Source: Alphaproteobacteria bacterium
GTDB lineage: Bacteria; Myxococcota_A; UBA796; GCA-2862545
NCBI GenBank assembly: GCA_020632875.1
Contig: JACKET010000002.1
Coordinates: forward strand, 186,001-250,000
Length of the DNA: 64,000 bases
Reading direction: 5' to 3'
Shown here: piece by piece, positions 8,839-23,237 of the stretch
How the letters are laid out: every line of letters begins with the position of its first letter
Position numbering within the stretch: position 1 is the first letter of the stretch
The notes under the pieces: model-generated
Told to the model about the DNA's origin: nothing
What the model saw: only the letters and a program-made list of their open reading frames with translations
The model's database searches: none
Position numbers and translations under genes: made by a program

Positions 8839-10995
8839 CTGAAGCGTTCGCTGCCGATCATCGTCGGAGCCGTGGGCGTGGGCCTGGTGCTGATCGCCTG
8901 GGTGCTCGACCTGTATGCGCGCGGCCTGCCGGTCTCGCCCACCGGGCTGCTGCTGCTGTTCCGTACGGCGGTGAGCCCCTGGATCGTGGCGACGCTGCCG
9001 TTGCTCGCGGCCCTCGTGCAATTCCAGAGCGACGCGCTGCCCACGGCGGGCGCGCCCGGTGCGGAGGGGCCCTGGGATGGCGATGCGCTCGCCGACGGGG
9101 CGCTCGAGGCGATGCTCCTGCTCGACGCGGGTGGCGCGATCCTCGCGGCGAACGTCGCGGCCGAGCGGATGTTCGGCCAGGCCGAGCTCGACCTCGTGGG
9201 GCGCAACATCGTCGACCTGCTGCCCAGCTTCACGCGCGACCCGTCCGACCTCGGCCGCACGCGACGCACGATGGACCGCGTGGTGCTCGGGGTCGAGTGG
9301 GACTTCGAGGCCCAGCACCGCTCCGGCCGGATGTTTCCCGTCAAGGCGTCCTACGTGCGCACGCGCATGGGCCTCGTCGTGCGGCTGCGCTCCGAGACGC
9401 AAGAGGCGCGGGCCGCCCGCTCGGCCGACGCCACGCTGCGCAAGCTGCGCCGGGCCGTCGACGACGCGAAGGAAGAGCTGCGCGCGAAGAGCGAGTTCAT
9501 CGCCAGCATGAGCCACGACCTCCGCACGCCGCTCAACGCCGTCATCGGGTACGCCGAGATGCTGCGCGACGATGTCGACGACGAGGTCGTGCGCCGCGAC
9601 CTGGCGCGGATCGAGCGCGCTGGCCGCTACCTGCTCGACCTGATCAACAACATCCTCGACCTGTCGAAGATCGACGCCGGCAAGCTGACGGTCGTGCAGG
9701 AGAACGTGGGCCTCGGCCCGCTCGTCGACGATGTCTACGACGCGACCCTGCCCGTCGCAGAGTCCCACGCCAACGCGCTGATCACCGATGTCGAGCCGGG
9801 GCTCTCGCTCGTGCGCGCCGATCCGGTCCGCCTGCGCCAGGTGCTCATCAACCTCGTCGGGAACGCCTCGAAGTTCACCCAGGGCGGCGAGGTGCGGCTC
9901 GTGGTGCGCGGGCACGCCGTCGAGAACCGCCAGGGCGTGCTGTTCGAGGTCGTCGACACGGGGCCCGGCATGTCCGACGAGCACCTGTCCACGCTGTTCC
10001 AGGCGTACCGCACGTCCGAGCTGCAGCGCGCGCGCGGCGGCACCGGCCTCGGGCTCGTGATCACGAAGCACCTCGTCGAGGCGATGAAGGGCACGCTGAG
10101 CGTCGAGAGCACGCTCGGCGAGGGCTCGACCTTCCGCGTGTTCCTGCCCGCGCCTGCGCTGTCGCGCGTCACACTGGTGCCGAGCTTCGCGGGGCTGGCG
10201 TCGGTCACCCGGGCGCCCGTGCCGGGCTCGCAGCACCCCGACCCCGCCGTGGCCGCGCGTGCGCTCAAGGCCGGCGCGGCGCCCATCAGCATCGGCGACG
10301 TCGTGGGCGAGGCGCGCTCCGACGCGCCCACGCAGATGGGTGTCCGTGCAGCCATCTGGTACACGGGGCGCTCTCCTCGGCTCGCGCTTCGCGTGTCCGA
10401 GCGCCTCTCCGACCAGGGCTGGGACGTCACGCCGACCGAGAGCCCCGAGCGCTTCGACGAGCTCGCCGACCGCGCGACCGTGCTGCTCATCGATCTGGGC
10501 ACAGCGGGCGCGTGGGATCTCGTCTACAAGCACGCCGAGCGCCGCCCGGTCGTCGCGGTGGGCGTCGATGCCGACGTGAGCCCGGCCCTCTCGGTCGGCG
10601 CGCGCGAGGTCGTGGTCGAGCCCGCGAGCGCCGAGCGCTGGCGTACCGCGATGGATCGCGCGCGGCTCCAGTCGCGCCCCGTCGTGTGCGTGCTGCCCGA
10701 CGGCCCCGTGCTCGACGCGCTGCGCGAGCGCTACGGCCACCAGGTCATCAACGCGGTCGACGTGGATTCGCTCGCCGAGCTCTCGCCCGAGCGCCCGGCC
10801 GTGGCGGTCGCGACCGACCCCGAGCTCGTCGAGGCCCTCCGGGACGTGTGGCTGCAGCTCCCGGTGGTCGTGCAGGCCATCGGGGCGAGCGCCGAGGATG
10901 CGCCCGCCGCGGGCACCGTGCTCGTGAAGACCGACGACGAAGAGGGGAGGGCCCAGGTCCTCCACGCCGTCTCCATCGCGCTGGACAAGGACTGA
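8839..10995 (+). CDS. PAS sensor histidine kinase with C-terminal pseudo-receiver region
   Basis: A membrane-anchored kinase of ~718 aa. Two N-terminal helices (IIVGAVGVGLVLIAWVLDL and a second near SPWIVATLPLLAALV) precede a PAS domain (~85-200), HisKA with SMSHDLRTPLNAVIGYAEM (His226), and an ATPase domain with N-box LINLVGNASKF, DTGPGMS and GGTGLGLVITKHL. The last ~230 residues resemble one or two receiver-like alpha/beta domains (AIWYTGRS, VLLIDLGTAG, RPVVAVGVD) but lack the usual acidic pair. Start choice: CTG 8839 has GGAGGG seven bases upstream and gives a MKRSLP start. The only upstream standard start in frame, GTG 8737, lies inside the divergent kinase gene. A possible -10 (TATGCT, 8809-8814) also favours the shorter form. 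Confidence 0.85.
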   Translation: MKRSLPIIVGAVGVGLVLIAWVLDLYARGLPVSPTGLLLLFRTAVSPWIVATLPLLAALVQFQSDALPTAGAPGAEGPWDGDALADGALEAMLLLDAGGAILAANVAAERMFGQAELDLVGRNIVDLLPSFTRDPSDLGRTRRTMDRVVLGVEWDFEAQHRSGRMFPVKASYVRTRMGLVVRLRSETQEARAARSADATLRKLRRAVDDAKEELRAKSEFIASMSHDLRTPLNAVIGYAEMLRDDVDDEVVRRDLARIERAGRYLLDLINNILDLSKIDAGKLTVVQENVGLGPLVDDVYDATLPVAESHANALITDVEPGLSLVRADPVRLRQVLINLVGNASKFTQGGEVRLVVRGHAVENRQGVLFEVVDTGPGMSDEHLSTLFQAYRTSELQRARGGTGLGLVITKHLVEAMKGTLSVESTLGEGSTFRVFLPAPALSRVTLVPSFAGLASVTRAPVPGSQHPDPAVAARALKAGAAPISIGDVVGEARSDAPTQMGVRAAIWYTGRSPRLALRVSERLSDQGWDVTPTESPERFDELADRATVLLIDLGTAGAWDLVYKHAERRPVVAVGVDADVSPALSVGAREVVVEPASAERWRTAMDRARLQSRPVVCVLPDGPVLDALRERYGHQVINAVDVDSLAELSPERPAVAVATDPELVEALRDVWLQLPVVVQAIGASAEDAPAAGTVLVKTDDEEGRAQVLHAVSIALDKD

Positions 10996-10996
10996 A

Positions 10997-16296
<5,300 letters not shown>

Positions 16297-16297
<1 letters not shown>

Positions 16298-17108
16298 TGC
16301 TTCTCCTCTTCACCCTCGCCCATGCGGCGGACTGCGAGATCGAGCCGACCGCGAACGCCATCGCGGACCTGCTCAACGACGCGACCGCGGCGTACCAGGA
16401 CCTCGACATCGAGCGCTTCCAGGCCCGCACCGACGAGGTGCGCACGCGCCTGCCGTGTGTCTCGGAACGGCTGCCGACGTACGTCATCGCGCGGCTCCAC
16501 CGCACGGAGGGGCTGCGGGCCTTCGGCGACCGCCTGGACTGGGCGGGCGGGGCGTTCGCGGCGGCTCGTGCGATCGAGCCCGACTACCGCTTCCCGAAGG
16601 AGATGATCCCCGAGAACCACCCGGTGTTGGACGTGTACCGCGCGGTGGGGATCACGCCGACGAAGACGGAGCCGGTGCCGCGTCCCGCCGAGGGCGAGGT
16701 GCGCATCGACGGGCGCGCCGAGGCGAAGCGCGCGACCGACCGGCCGGCGGTGTTCCAGCGGTTCGATGCGACGGGTGACGTCGCGGAGACAGCGTACCTG
16801 CTTCCCGAAATGGCGCTTCCTCCGTATGCTGTGTTCGTGGAAACGCCGGAGCCAGTCCTCCCGGAGCCCACCCCGGTCCGGGCGAAGCCGCATCGAATCC
16901 CGCTGATCGCCGCCACGGCGGCCACCGCGGTGGGGGCGGCGAGCCTCTGGGGCCTGTCGGCCGCGTCCCACGGGCAGTTCAACGACCCCACGACGCCCGA
17001 CGCCAAGCTCCCCGGCCTGCAGAAGCGCACCAACTCCGCGACCGTCTCGGCGGGCGTCCTGGGCGGTGCGGCGCTCGTGCTCGGGGCCACCACGGTGGTC
17101 ACCTGGTG

Positions 17109-17109
<1 letters not shown>
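16297..17109 (+). CDS. Exported protein with C-terminal membrane segments, unknown function
   Basis: A 270-aa protein, ATG 16297 in a TGATG overlap with the giant FG-GAP gene. A short signal (MLLLFTLAHAADC) is followed by a helical, possibly TPR-like segment (ANAIADLLNDATAAYQDLD...ARLHRTEGLRAFGDRLDWAGGAFAAARAIEP). A Pro/Glu-rich linker (~200-218) precedes two hydrophobic stretches near the C-terminus (IPLIAATAATAVGAASLWGL and SAGVLGGAALVLGATTVV). I do not recognise a named family. The next gene, a Ser/Thr kinase, overlaps its stop. The three-gene coupling suggests that it works with the kinase or helps place the giant surface protein; that is inference. Confidence 0.65.
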
Positions 17110-18599
<1,490 letters not shown>

Positions 18600-18654
18600 G
18601 CGGTTGACGATGCGGTGTCTGGCGCTCAGGATGGGCGACCCCACTGGAGGCACC

Positions 18655-19053
18655 ATGCTCGGAACCCCGTCCTTCGGCCTCGTCCGCACGCTCGACTGCT
18701 CGTTCGAGGAGGGCGTCGAGCGCGTCCGCAAGTCGCTCGCTGCGCACGGCTTCGGTGTGCTCACCGAGATCGACATGGCCGGCACCCTGAAGAAGAAGCT
18801 CGGCCACGAGATGCCGCCGTACCTCATCCTCGGGGCGTGTCATCCGCCGAGCGCGCTCGCCGCCGTGTCGGCCGAGCCGGCCATCGGGCTGCTGCTGCCC
18901 TGCAACGTCGTCGTCACCGCGGACGAGGCCGGCCACGCCGTGCTCGGCGCGATCGATCCGGATGCGATGTTCGAGCTCGTGCGGGCCGAGGGCATCGAAG
19001 ACGTGGCGGCCGACGTGAAGCGCCGGCTGCAGGGCGCGCTCGACGACGCCTGA
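18655..19053 (+). CDS. DUF302 family protein
   Basis: A 132-aa protein starting at ATG 18655 behind GGAGG. The pattern FEEGVERVRKSLAAHGFGVLTEIDMAGTLKKKLG, then YLILGACHPPSALAAVSAEPAIGLLLPCNVVV, is typical of DUF302: a small alpha/beta domain with a conserved C-H-P and L-P-C-N-V. The two Cys (C-H-P, L-P-C) are kept. Structures of this family are small dimers of unknown function; some members are linked to metal or redox stress. It lies 55 bases after the kinase stop and about 115 bases before the SPFH gene, so it may share a transcript with either. An upstream in-frame GTG/ATG near 18604 is less likely because it lacks a ribosome site. Confidence 0.85.
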   Translation: MLGTPSFGLVRTLDCSFEEGVERVRKSLAAHGFGVLTEIDMAGTLKKKLGHEMPPYLILGACHPPSALAAVSAEPAIGLLLPCNVVVTADEAGHAVLGAIDPDAMFELVRAEGIEDVAADVKRRLQGALDDA

Positions 19054-19168
19054 TCCATCCTGGCGCACCCCGGTGTGCCGTCGTGGATCGATGGGCCCTG
19101 GATTCGACGGACGAAGCTCGTCTATCGGATGGAACGCCGCTTGCTTTGTCAGCAGGCGGGAGGTGTCC

Positions 19169-20230
19169 ATGTCCGACGTTCCGAGCTGGGGCCGGGTGAG
19201 CGCGCGACCCCACGAGTGCCTGGTGGTGCTGCGCAACGGCGAGATCCGCTCCATCCAGCAGGGTGGCTCGGTGTTCAAGTGGCCGGGCGACACCATCGCG
19301 CGGGTCGACACGAGCGTGCGGCGGCTCCAGTTCACCGCCGACCAGGTCACGCGCGAGAAGACGGGCGTCGCGGTCACGGGGCTCGCGGTGTTCCGCATCG
19401 TGCAGCCGGAGCTCGCGTTCCGGATGATCGACCTCGGCGACCCCGACGCGCTCCGCTCGATCCTGACGGAGATGTTCGTCGGCGCCACGCGCCGCCTCGT
19501 CGCGAACCTCACCCTCGAGGACTGCCTCACGCGGCGAAAGGACGCGTTGGCCGTCGAGCTCATGGCGGAGGTCGCCCCGGTCATCGAGGGCCGCGGGCGG
19601 GAAGGGGACCGCACGGACGCCGGGTGGGGCGTGGTGCTCGACACCATCGAGATCCAGGACGTGCGGGTGCTGTCCGACGAGGTGTTCGACCGCCTCCAGG
19701 CGCCCTACCGGGAGAAGCTCGCGCTCGAGGCCCTGCGCGCCGAGGACGAGGTGAAGCGCGAGGCGGCGATGCTGGAGCGCGGAGCCCGCGAGCGCGCCGA
19801 GACGAACCGCCGCAAGCTCATGGAGATCGAGGAGGCGCGGCTCGAGGCCGAGCGGGAGCGCGCCCGCACGAACGCCGCGCACGACGCCCGGCTGCGCCAG
19901 GAACGCGCCGAGGCCGAGGTGGCCGAGTCGCGGATGCGCGCCGAGGCCCAGGTCGAAGAGGCCCGGCTCGACGCGGAGTCGCGGCGCACGCGCGGCGAGG
20001 CCGAGGCCGCGGTCGAGCGCTGGCTCCGCGAGGCCCGCGACGCCGTGAGCCAGGCCCGCCTCCAGGAGATCGCGCTCACCGAGACGCTCCCCGAGGTCGC
20101 GCGGGCCTTCGCCGACAGCTTCGATGGCGCGGTGGTCACCGGCGGCGACATGGGATTCCTGTCGGCCGGCATGGGCCAGGTGCTCGGCACGCTGAAGGCC
20201 TTCGGCATCGATCTGCCCAAGCCGGAGTGA
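19169..20230 (+). CDS. SPFH / band-7 domain protein
   Basis: A 353-aa protein, ATG 19169 with GGAGG six bases upstream. The N-terminal ~190 residues form an SPFH (stomatin/prohibitin/flotillin) domain: RNGEIRSIQQGGSVFKWPGD, VDTSVRRLQFTADQV.TREKTGV, then DTIEIQDVRVLSDEVFDRLQ. A long Ala/Glu/Arg-rich helix (~195-300, e.g. AAMLERGARERAETNRRKLMEIEEARLEAE) should form a coiled coil as in flotillins. The C-terminus has a Gly-rich tail. There is no clear transmembrane helix, so it is probably membrane-associated through oligomers. The next gene, on the other strand, encodes a two-helix membrane protein. Possibly a microdomain scaffold. Confidence 0.82.
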   Translation: MSDVPSWGRVSARPHECLVVLRNGEIRSIQQGGSVFKWPGDTIARVDTSVRRLQFTADQVTREKTGVAVTGLAVFRIVQPELAFRMIDLGDPDALRSILTEMFVGATRRLVANLTLEDCLTRRKDALAVELMAEVAPVIEGRGREGDRTDAGWGVVLDTIEIQDVRVLSDEVFDRLQAPYREKLALEALRAEDEVKREAAMLERGARERAETNRRKLMEIEEARLEAERERARTNAAHDARLRQERAEAEVAESRMRAEAQVEEARLDAESRRTRGEAEAAVERWLREARDAVSQARLQEIALTETLPEVARAFADSFDGAVVTGGDMGFLSAGMGQVLGTLKAFGIDLPKPE

Positions 20231-20233
20231 ATC

Positions 20234-20722
20234 TCAGTCGATCTCGCGGGCCTCGGGGATGGTGCGCGTCACGAACCCGCGGATGATGCCCATCTGTCCC
20301 TGCCCGAGCCGGCGCCCGGTGAGGTCGAGCCCACACGCTCCGCCGAGCCCCACGAGCGCCGCGCCCGCGGCGAGGAGCCCGGTGGGGCTGTCCTGGAGCG
20401 TGAGCTGGACGAACCCGTACATCGACCCGGCGACGAACACGGCGACGAGCACCGAGTACACGAAGACGAACGCGGTCCACATGTCGGGCTGGGGCCCCAT
20501 GCTCCCGAAGAGCACGCAGCCCTCGCCCTCCGCGCGGACGCCGAGCAGCAGCCAGGGCGACCAGATCCGCCGGAGCCGGTCGCAGATGCGCAGCGTGACC
20601 TCCTTCCGCCCCACGGAGCCCTTGCACGGGCACTCGGCGTCTTCGAGGGCCGACCGGAACCGCTCGAAGACCTCGTCGGGCTTCGCATCCACCGCATAGG
20701 ACACACTCGGGCGCGCGCGCAT
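20234..20722 (-). CDS. Small membrane protein, unknown function
   Basis: A 162-aa protein on the minus strand, ATG at 20722 with a GGAGGA element upstream. The first ~75 residues are soluble with F-x-x-A-L-E-D-A-E-C-P-C-K-G-S and a V-T-L-R-I-C-D-R-L strand. Two helices follow (TAFVFVYSVLVAVFVAGSMYGFV and SPTGLLAAGAALVGLGGACG). The tail has G-R-R-L-G-Q-G-Q-M-G-I-I-R-G-F. It ends four bases from the convergent SPFH gene. No family recognised. Confidence 0.6.
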   Translation of the reverse strand: MRARPSVSYAVDAKPDEVFERFRSALEDAECPCKGSVGRKEVTLRICDRLRRIWSPWLLLGVRAEGEGCVLFGSMGPQPDMWTAFVFVYSVLVAVFVAGSMYGFVQLTLQDSPTGLLAAGAALVGLGGACGLDLTGRRLGQGQMGIIRGFVTRTIPEAREID

Positions 20723-20884
20723 CGGACCTGTTCCTCCGCCGAGAGCCCGGGTGCAAGCTCCGGACCAGCCGTTTCTCGCGCGCTGGGGCCCGCCTGCCGC
20801 CGCGCGGTGTGTGATCTCGCCCGTCGGGGTGTACGATACGGCGCATCGAGTCCCGCGGGATGGGGCTTCCGTACGCTCCGACGG

Positions 20885-20901
20885 CTGGCACGCGCCGTGC
20901 A
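20885..20901 (+). promoter_or_regulatory. Sigma54-like promoter ahead of the tandem USP gene
   Basis: CTGGCACG-CGCC-GTGCA keeps the -24 TGGCAC block and the -12 GC dinucleotide at the correct spacing; the -12 block departs from TTGC at one base (GTGC). It lies 30 bases upstream of the GTG start. Close in form to the sites at 26704 and 28077. Confidence 0.45.
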
Positions 20902-20930
20902 GTCCGTGGCGAACACCTGGGAGGTGAACC

Positions 20931-21755
20931 GTGGCGTTCGATCGTGTGTGGCTCGCGACCGATCTGGGGGCGGAGGCCATCGAGCCCTGGGCGCACGCGC
21001 TGCGCATCTGTGCGACGGCGGGTACCGACCTGCGCGTGCTCCATGTCCGCAAGGGCACCGAGCCGCCGTGGTCGCAGCTGCCCACGCCGCGCATGCTGCT
21101 CACGAAGTGGGGGTTCCTGCCCGACGACGCGAGCGTCGACGACTTCGCCCGGCTGGGCTTCAAGGTCCACCTCCAGGCGCTCGAGGCCGAGAACCCGGCC
21201 GGCCTGCTCGGCGCGATGATCGAGGTCAACGCTCCCGACCTGCTGGTGCTCGGCACGCACCGTCCGAGCGGTCTACGTCGCCTGTTCGACGGCAGTGTGG
21301 GCGAAGAGCTCGCGCGGCACGCCCCGCGGGCCACGCTGGTCCTCCCGGATGGCGCGCGGCCGTTCGTCGACCTCTCCGAAGGCACGGTCCGGCTGCGTCG
21401 GATCATCGTCCCCCTCGGCGATCGGGCCGCGCAGAAGGGCCTCGACACGGCCATCGAGCTGGTCGAGGCGCTCGACGAGCGCCCGGTCGAGTTCCTGTTC
21501 GTGCACGTCGGGCCCTACAGCGAGATCCCGCAGCTCCAGCTCGTCGAGAAGCCCGGCTGGTCGTACCGCACGATCAACTTCCGCGAAGGCGCCATCGTCG
21601 GGCGAATCCTCGAGGCCGCCACAGCCGAGCAGGTCGACCTCATCTCCATGGCCACCCATGGCCACGACAGCTGGTGGGACAGCGTGTGGGGCAGCCGCAC
21701 CGAGCGGGTGATGCGCGACGCCACCGTGCCCGTGTTGACCTCGATGCTGGAGTGA
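20931..21755 (+). CDS. Tandem universal stress protein (two USP domains)
   Basis: A 274-aa protein, GTG 20931 behind GGGAGGTG. Two USP folds are in tandem. Domain 1 (~1-140) starts FDRVWLATDLGAEA and has a nucleotide-site-like GTHRPSG-x6-GSVGEEL. Domain 2 (~150-274) starts LRRIIVPLGDRAAQKGL and ends ATHGHDSWW-x3-WGSRTERVMRDATVPVLT. Domain 1 fits the ATP-binding G-x2-G-x9-G-S/T pattern only loosely; domain 2 has T-H-G-H in its place, so the two halves may differ in ligand. USPs act in starvation, hypoxia or redox stress in the cytoplasm. A sigma54-like promoter lies just upstream and a histidine kinase gene follows at 38 bases. Confidence 0.88.
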   Translation: MAFDRVWLATDLGAEAIEPWAHALRICATAGTDLRVLHVRKGTEPPWSQLPTPRMLLTKWGFLPDDASVDDFARLGFKVHLQALEAENPAGLLGAMIEVNAPDLLVLGTHRPSGLRRLFDGSVGEELARHAPRATLVLPDGARPFVDLSEGTVRLRRIIVPLGDRAAQKGLDTAIELVEALDERPVEFLFVHVGPYSEIPQLQLVEKPGWSYRTINFREGAIVGRILEAATAEQVDLISMATHGHDSWWDSVWGSRTERVMRDATVPVLTSMLE

Positions 21756-21792
21756 AAGCCCGCGCGCGCGGGCCCTCTGCTACCTTTGGCAG

Positions 21793-23160
21793 ATGGCAGG
21801 GATTTTCCATGCGCTCGGCGCCATCGCCGATCGCCCCGAAGACTCGCCCGAGCAGCGGCTCCAGCACCGCTTCCTGATCGCCCTCGGCACCCTGATGAGC
21901 TGCGGAGGGGTCGTGTGGGCGAGCATCGCGCTCGCCGCCGGGCGTCCGGCGCCCGCGCTCGTTCCGGCGTCGTACGTCGTGCTCACCGCGGCGAACTTCG
22001 CGGTGCTGTCGCAGACCCGGCGGTTCGACCCCGCGCGGAACGTGCAGGTCGGGATCAGCCTGCTGCTGCCGTTCGTGTTCCAGTGGGTGCTCGGAGGCTT
22101 CGCGGCCAGCGGGGCCGTGATGCTGTGGGCGATGTTGTCGCTGGTCGGCGCGCTGACGTTCTCGACCGCGCGCCAGACCCTCGTCTGGCTCGGTCTGTTC
22201 GTCGTCCTCGGCGCGCTCTCGGCGCTCGCCGACCCCTGGCTCGTGGCGCACGTCGATCCCGCGGCCGGTTCCGTGGCGGGGCAGCGCATCCTGCTCGTCT
22301 TGAACATCCTGATGATCGCGCCCATGGTGACGGGCCTCGTGACGTTCCTCGCCCACCGCCAGCGCGAGGCGAACGTCGCGGTGTGGGAGGCGAACCGCAC
22401 CATCGGCGACCTCAACACCGCCCTCGAGGCGCAGTTCGAGCGGGCCCGGCTCATGGAGCGCGAGGCCCGGATGGCCGACCAGGCGAAGTCGCGGTTCCTC
22501 GCGAACATGTCGCACGAGCTGCGCACCCCGCTGAACGCGATCATCGGGTACGCCGAGCTCCTCCAGGACGAGCCGCTCGACCCCGAGCCCCTCGACGACA
22601 TCACGCGCATCCACCAGGCCGGCACGCACCTGCTGTCCCTGATCAACGACATCCTCGACCTCACGCGCATCGAGGCCGGCCGCGTCGACCTCGAGCCGGC
22701 CTCCACGGACGTCGAGGCCCTCGTCCGCGAGGCGGTCGACACGGTACGACCGGTGTGCAGGGAGCGCAGCAACGCGCTCGCGGTGGACGTCCGGTCCGGT
22801 CGACGCGTGCTCGACGCGAAGAAGCTCCGTCAGATCCTGCTCAACCTGCTCTCCAACGCCGCGAAGTTCACCGAGCGGGGCACCATCGCGCTCGACGTGA
22901 GCGGCTGTCCGGAGACGCTCGTCATCGAGGTGCGCGACTCGGGCGTCGGGATGGACCCGGGCATGATCGAGCGCGTCTTCGAGCCCTTCCGCCAGGCGGA
23001 CGACTCGTCCACACGCCGCTTCGGGGGCACCGGGCTCGGTCTGTTCCTCGTCCGGCAGTACGCGCGGCTGCACGGCGGCGACGTGACGGTGCGATCCCGG
23101 CCCGGCGAGGGCACCACGGTGCGCGTCGAGCTCGCGGCGCCGATCGAGAACGGCGCGTAG
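21793..23160 (+). CDS. Membrane sensor histidine kinase
   Basis: A 455-aa protein starting at ATG 21793. Residues ~25-195 form about five or six transmembrane helices (e.g. FLIALGTLMSCGGVVWASIALAAG, GISLLLPFVFQWVLGGFAASGAVMLW, LVWLGLFVVLGALSALA, ILLVLNILMIAPMVTGLVTF), a MASE-like sensor without a periplasmic loop. A coiled linker leads to HisKA with NMSHELRTPLNAIIGYAELL (His241). The ATPase domain has LLNLLSNAAKF, RDSGVGMD, FEPFRQADDSS and GGTGLGLFLVRQY. All catalytic boxes are present. No cognate response regulator is adjacent, so it is an orphan in this window. It follows a USP gene and may be cotranscribed with it. Confidence 0.9.
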   Translation: MAGIFHALGAIADRPEDSPEQRLQHRFLIALGTLMSCGGVVWASIALAAGRPAPALVPASYVVLTAANFAVLSQTRRFDPARNVQVGISLLLPFVFQWVLGGFAASGAVMLWAMLSLVGALTFSTARQTLVWLGLFVVLGALSALADPWLVAHVDPAAGSVAGQRILLVLNILMIAPMVTGLVTFLAHRQREANVAVWEANRTIGDLNTALEAQFERARLMEREARMADQAKSRFLANMSHELRTPLNAIIGYAELLQDEPLDPEPLDDITRIHQAGTHLLSLINDILDLTRIEAGRVDLEPASTDVEALVREAVDTVRPVCRERSNALAVDVRSGRRVLDAKKLRQILLNLLSNAAKFTERGTIALDVSGCPETLVIEVRDSGVGMDPGMIERVFEPFRQADDSSTRRFGGTGLGLFLVRQYARLHGGDVTVRSRPGEGTTVRVELAAPIENGA

Positions 23161-23190
23161 CAGGTGGCGACGGGGGGGCGGGGCGGCTAG

Positions 23191-23210
23191 CTGAATGAAT
23201 CGTCATTCAG
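23191..23210 (+). promoter_or_regulatory. FadR-type (TetR family) operator palindrome
   Basis: CTGAATGA-ATCG-TCATTCAG is a perfect 8-bp inverted repeat with a 4-bp spacer. It matches the TGAATGA-N4-TCATTCA pattern known for TetR-family FadR regulators of beta-oxidation, which release DNA on binding long-chain acyl-CoA. It lies 27 bases before the acyl-CoA dehydrogenase start, as expected for repression. The regulator gene is not in the window. Confidence 0.75.
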
Positions 23211-23237
23211 ACGTCAGACCCGCGCCAGGAGCACCCC

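Noticed and set aside
18604..18654. Upstream extension of the DUF302 gene
   Set aside because: The extra residues do not match the family and lack a ribosome site; ATG 18655 has GGAGG.
21758..21773. GCCCGCGC-GCGCGGGC palindrome after the tandem USP gene as a terminator
   Set aside because: No T-run on either side and only a GC-alternating core; could be chance in this base composition.
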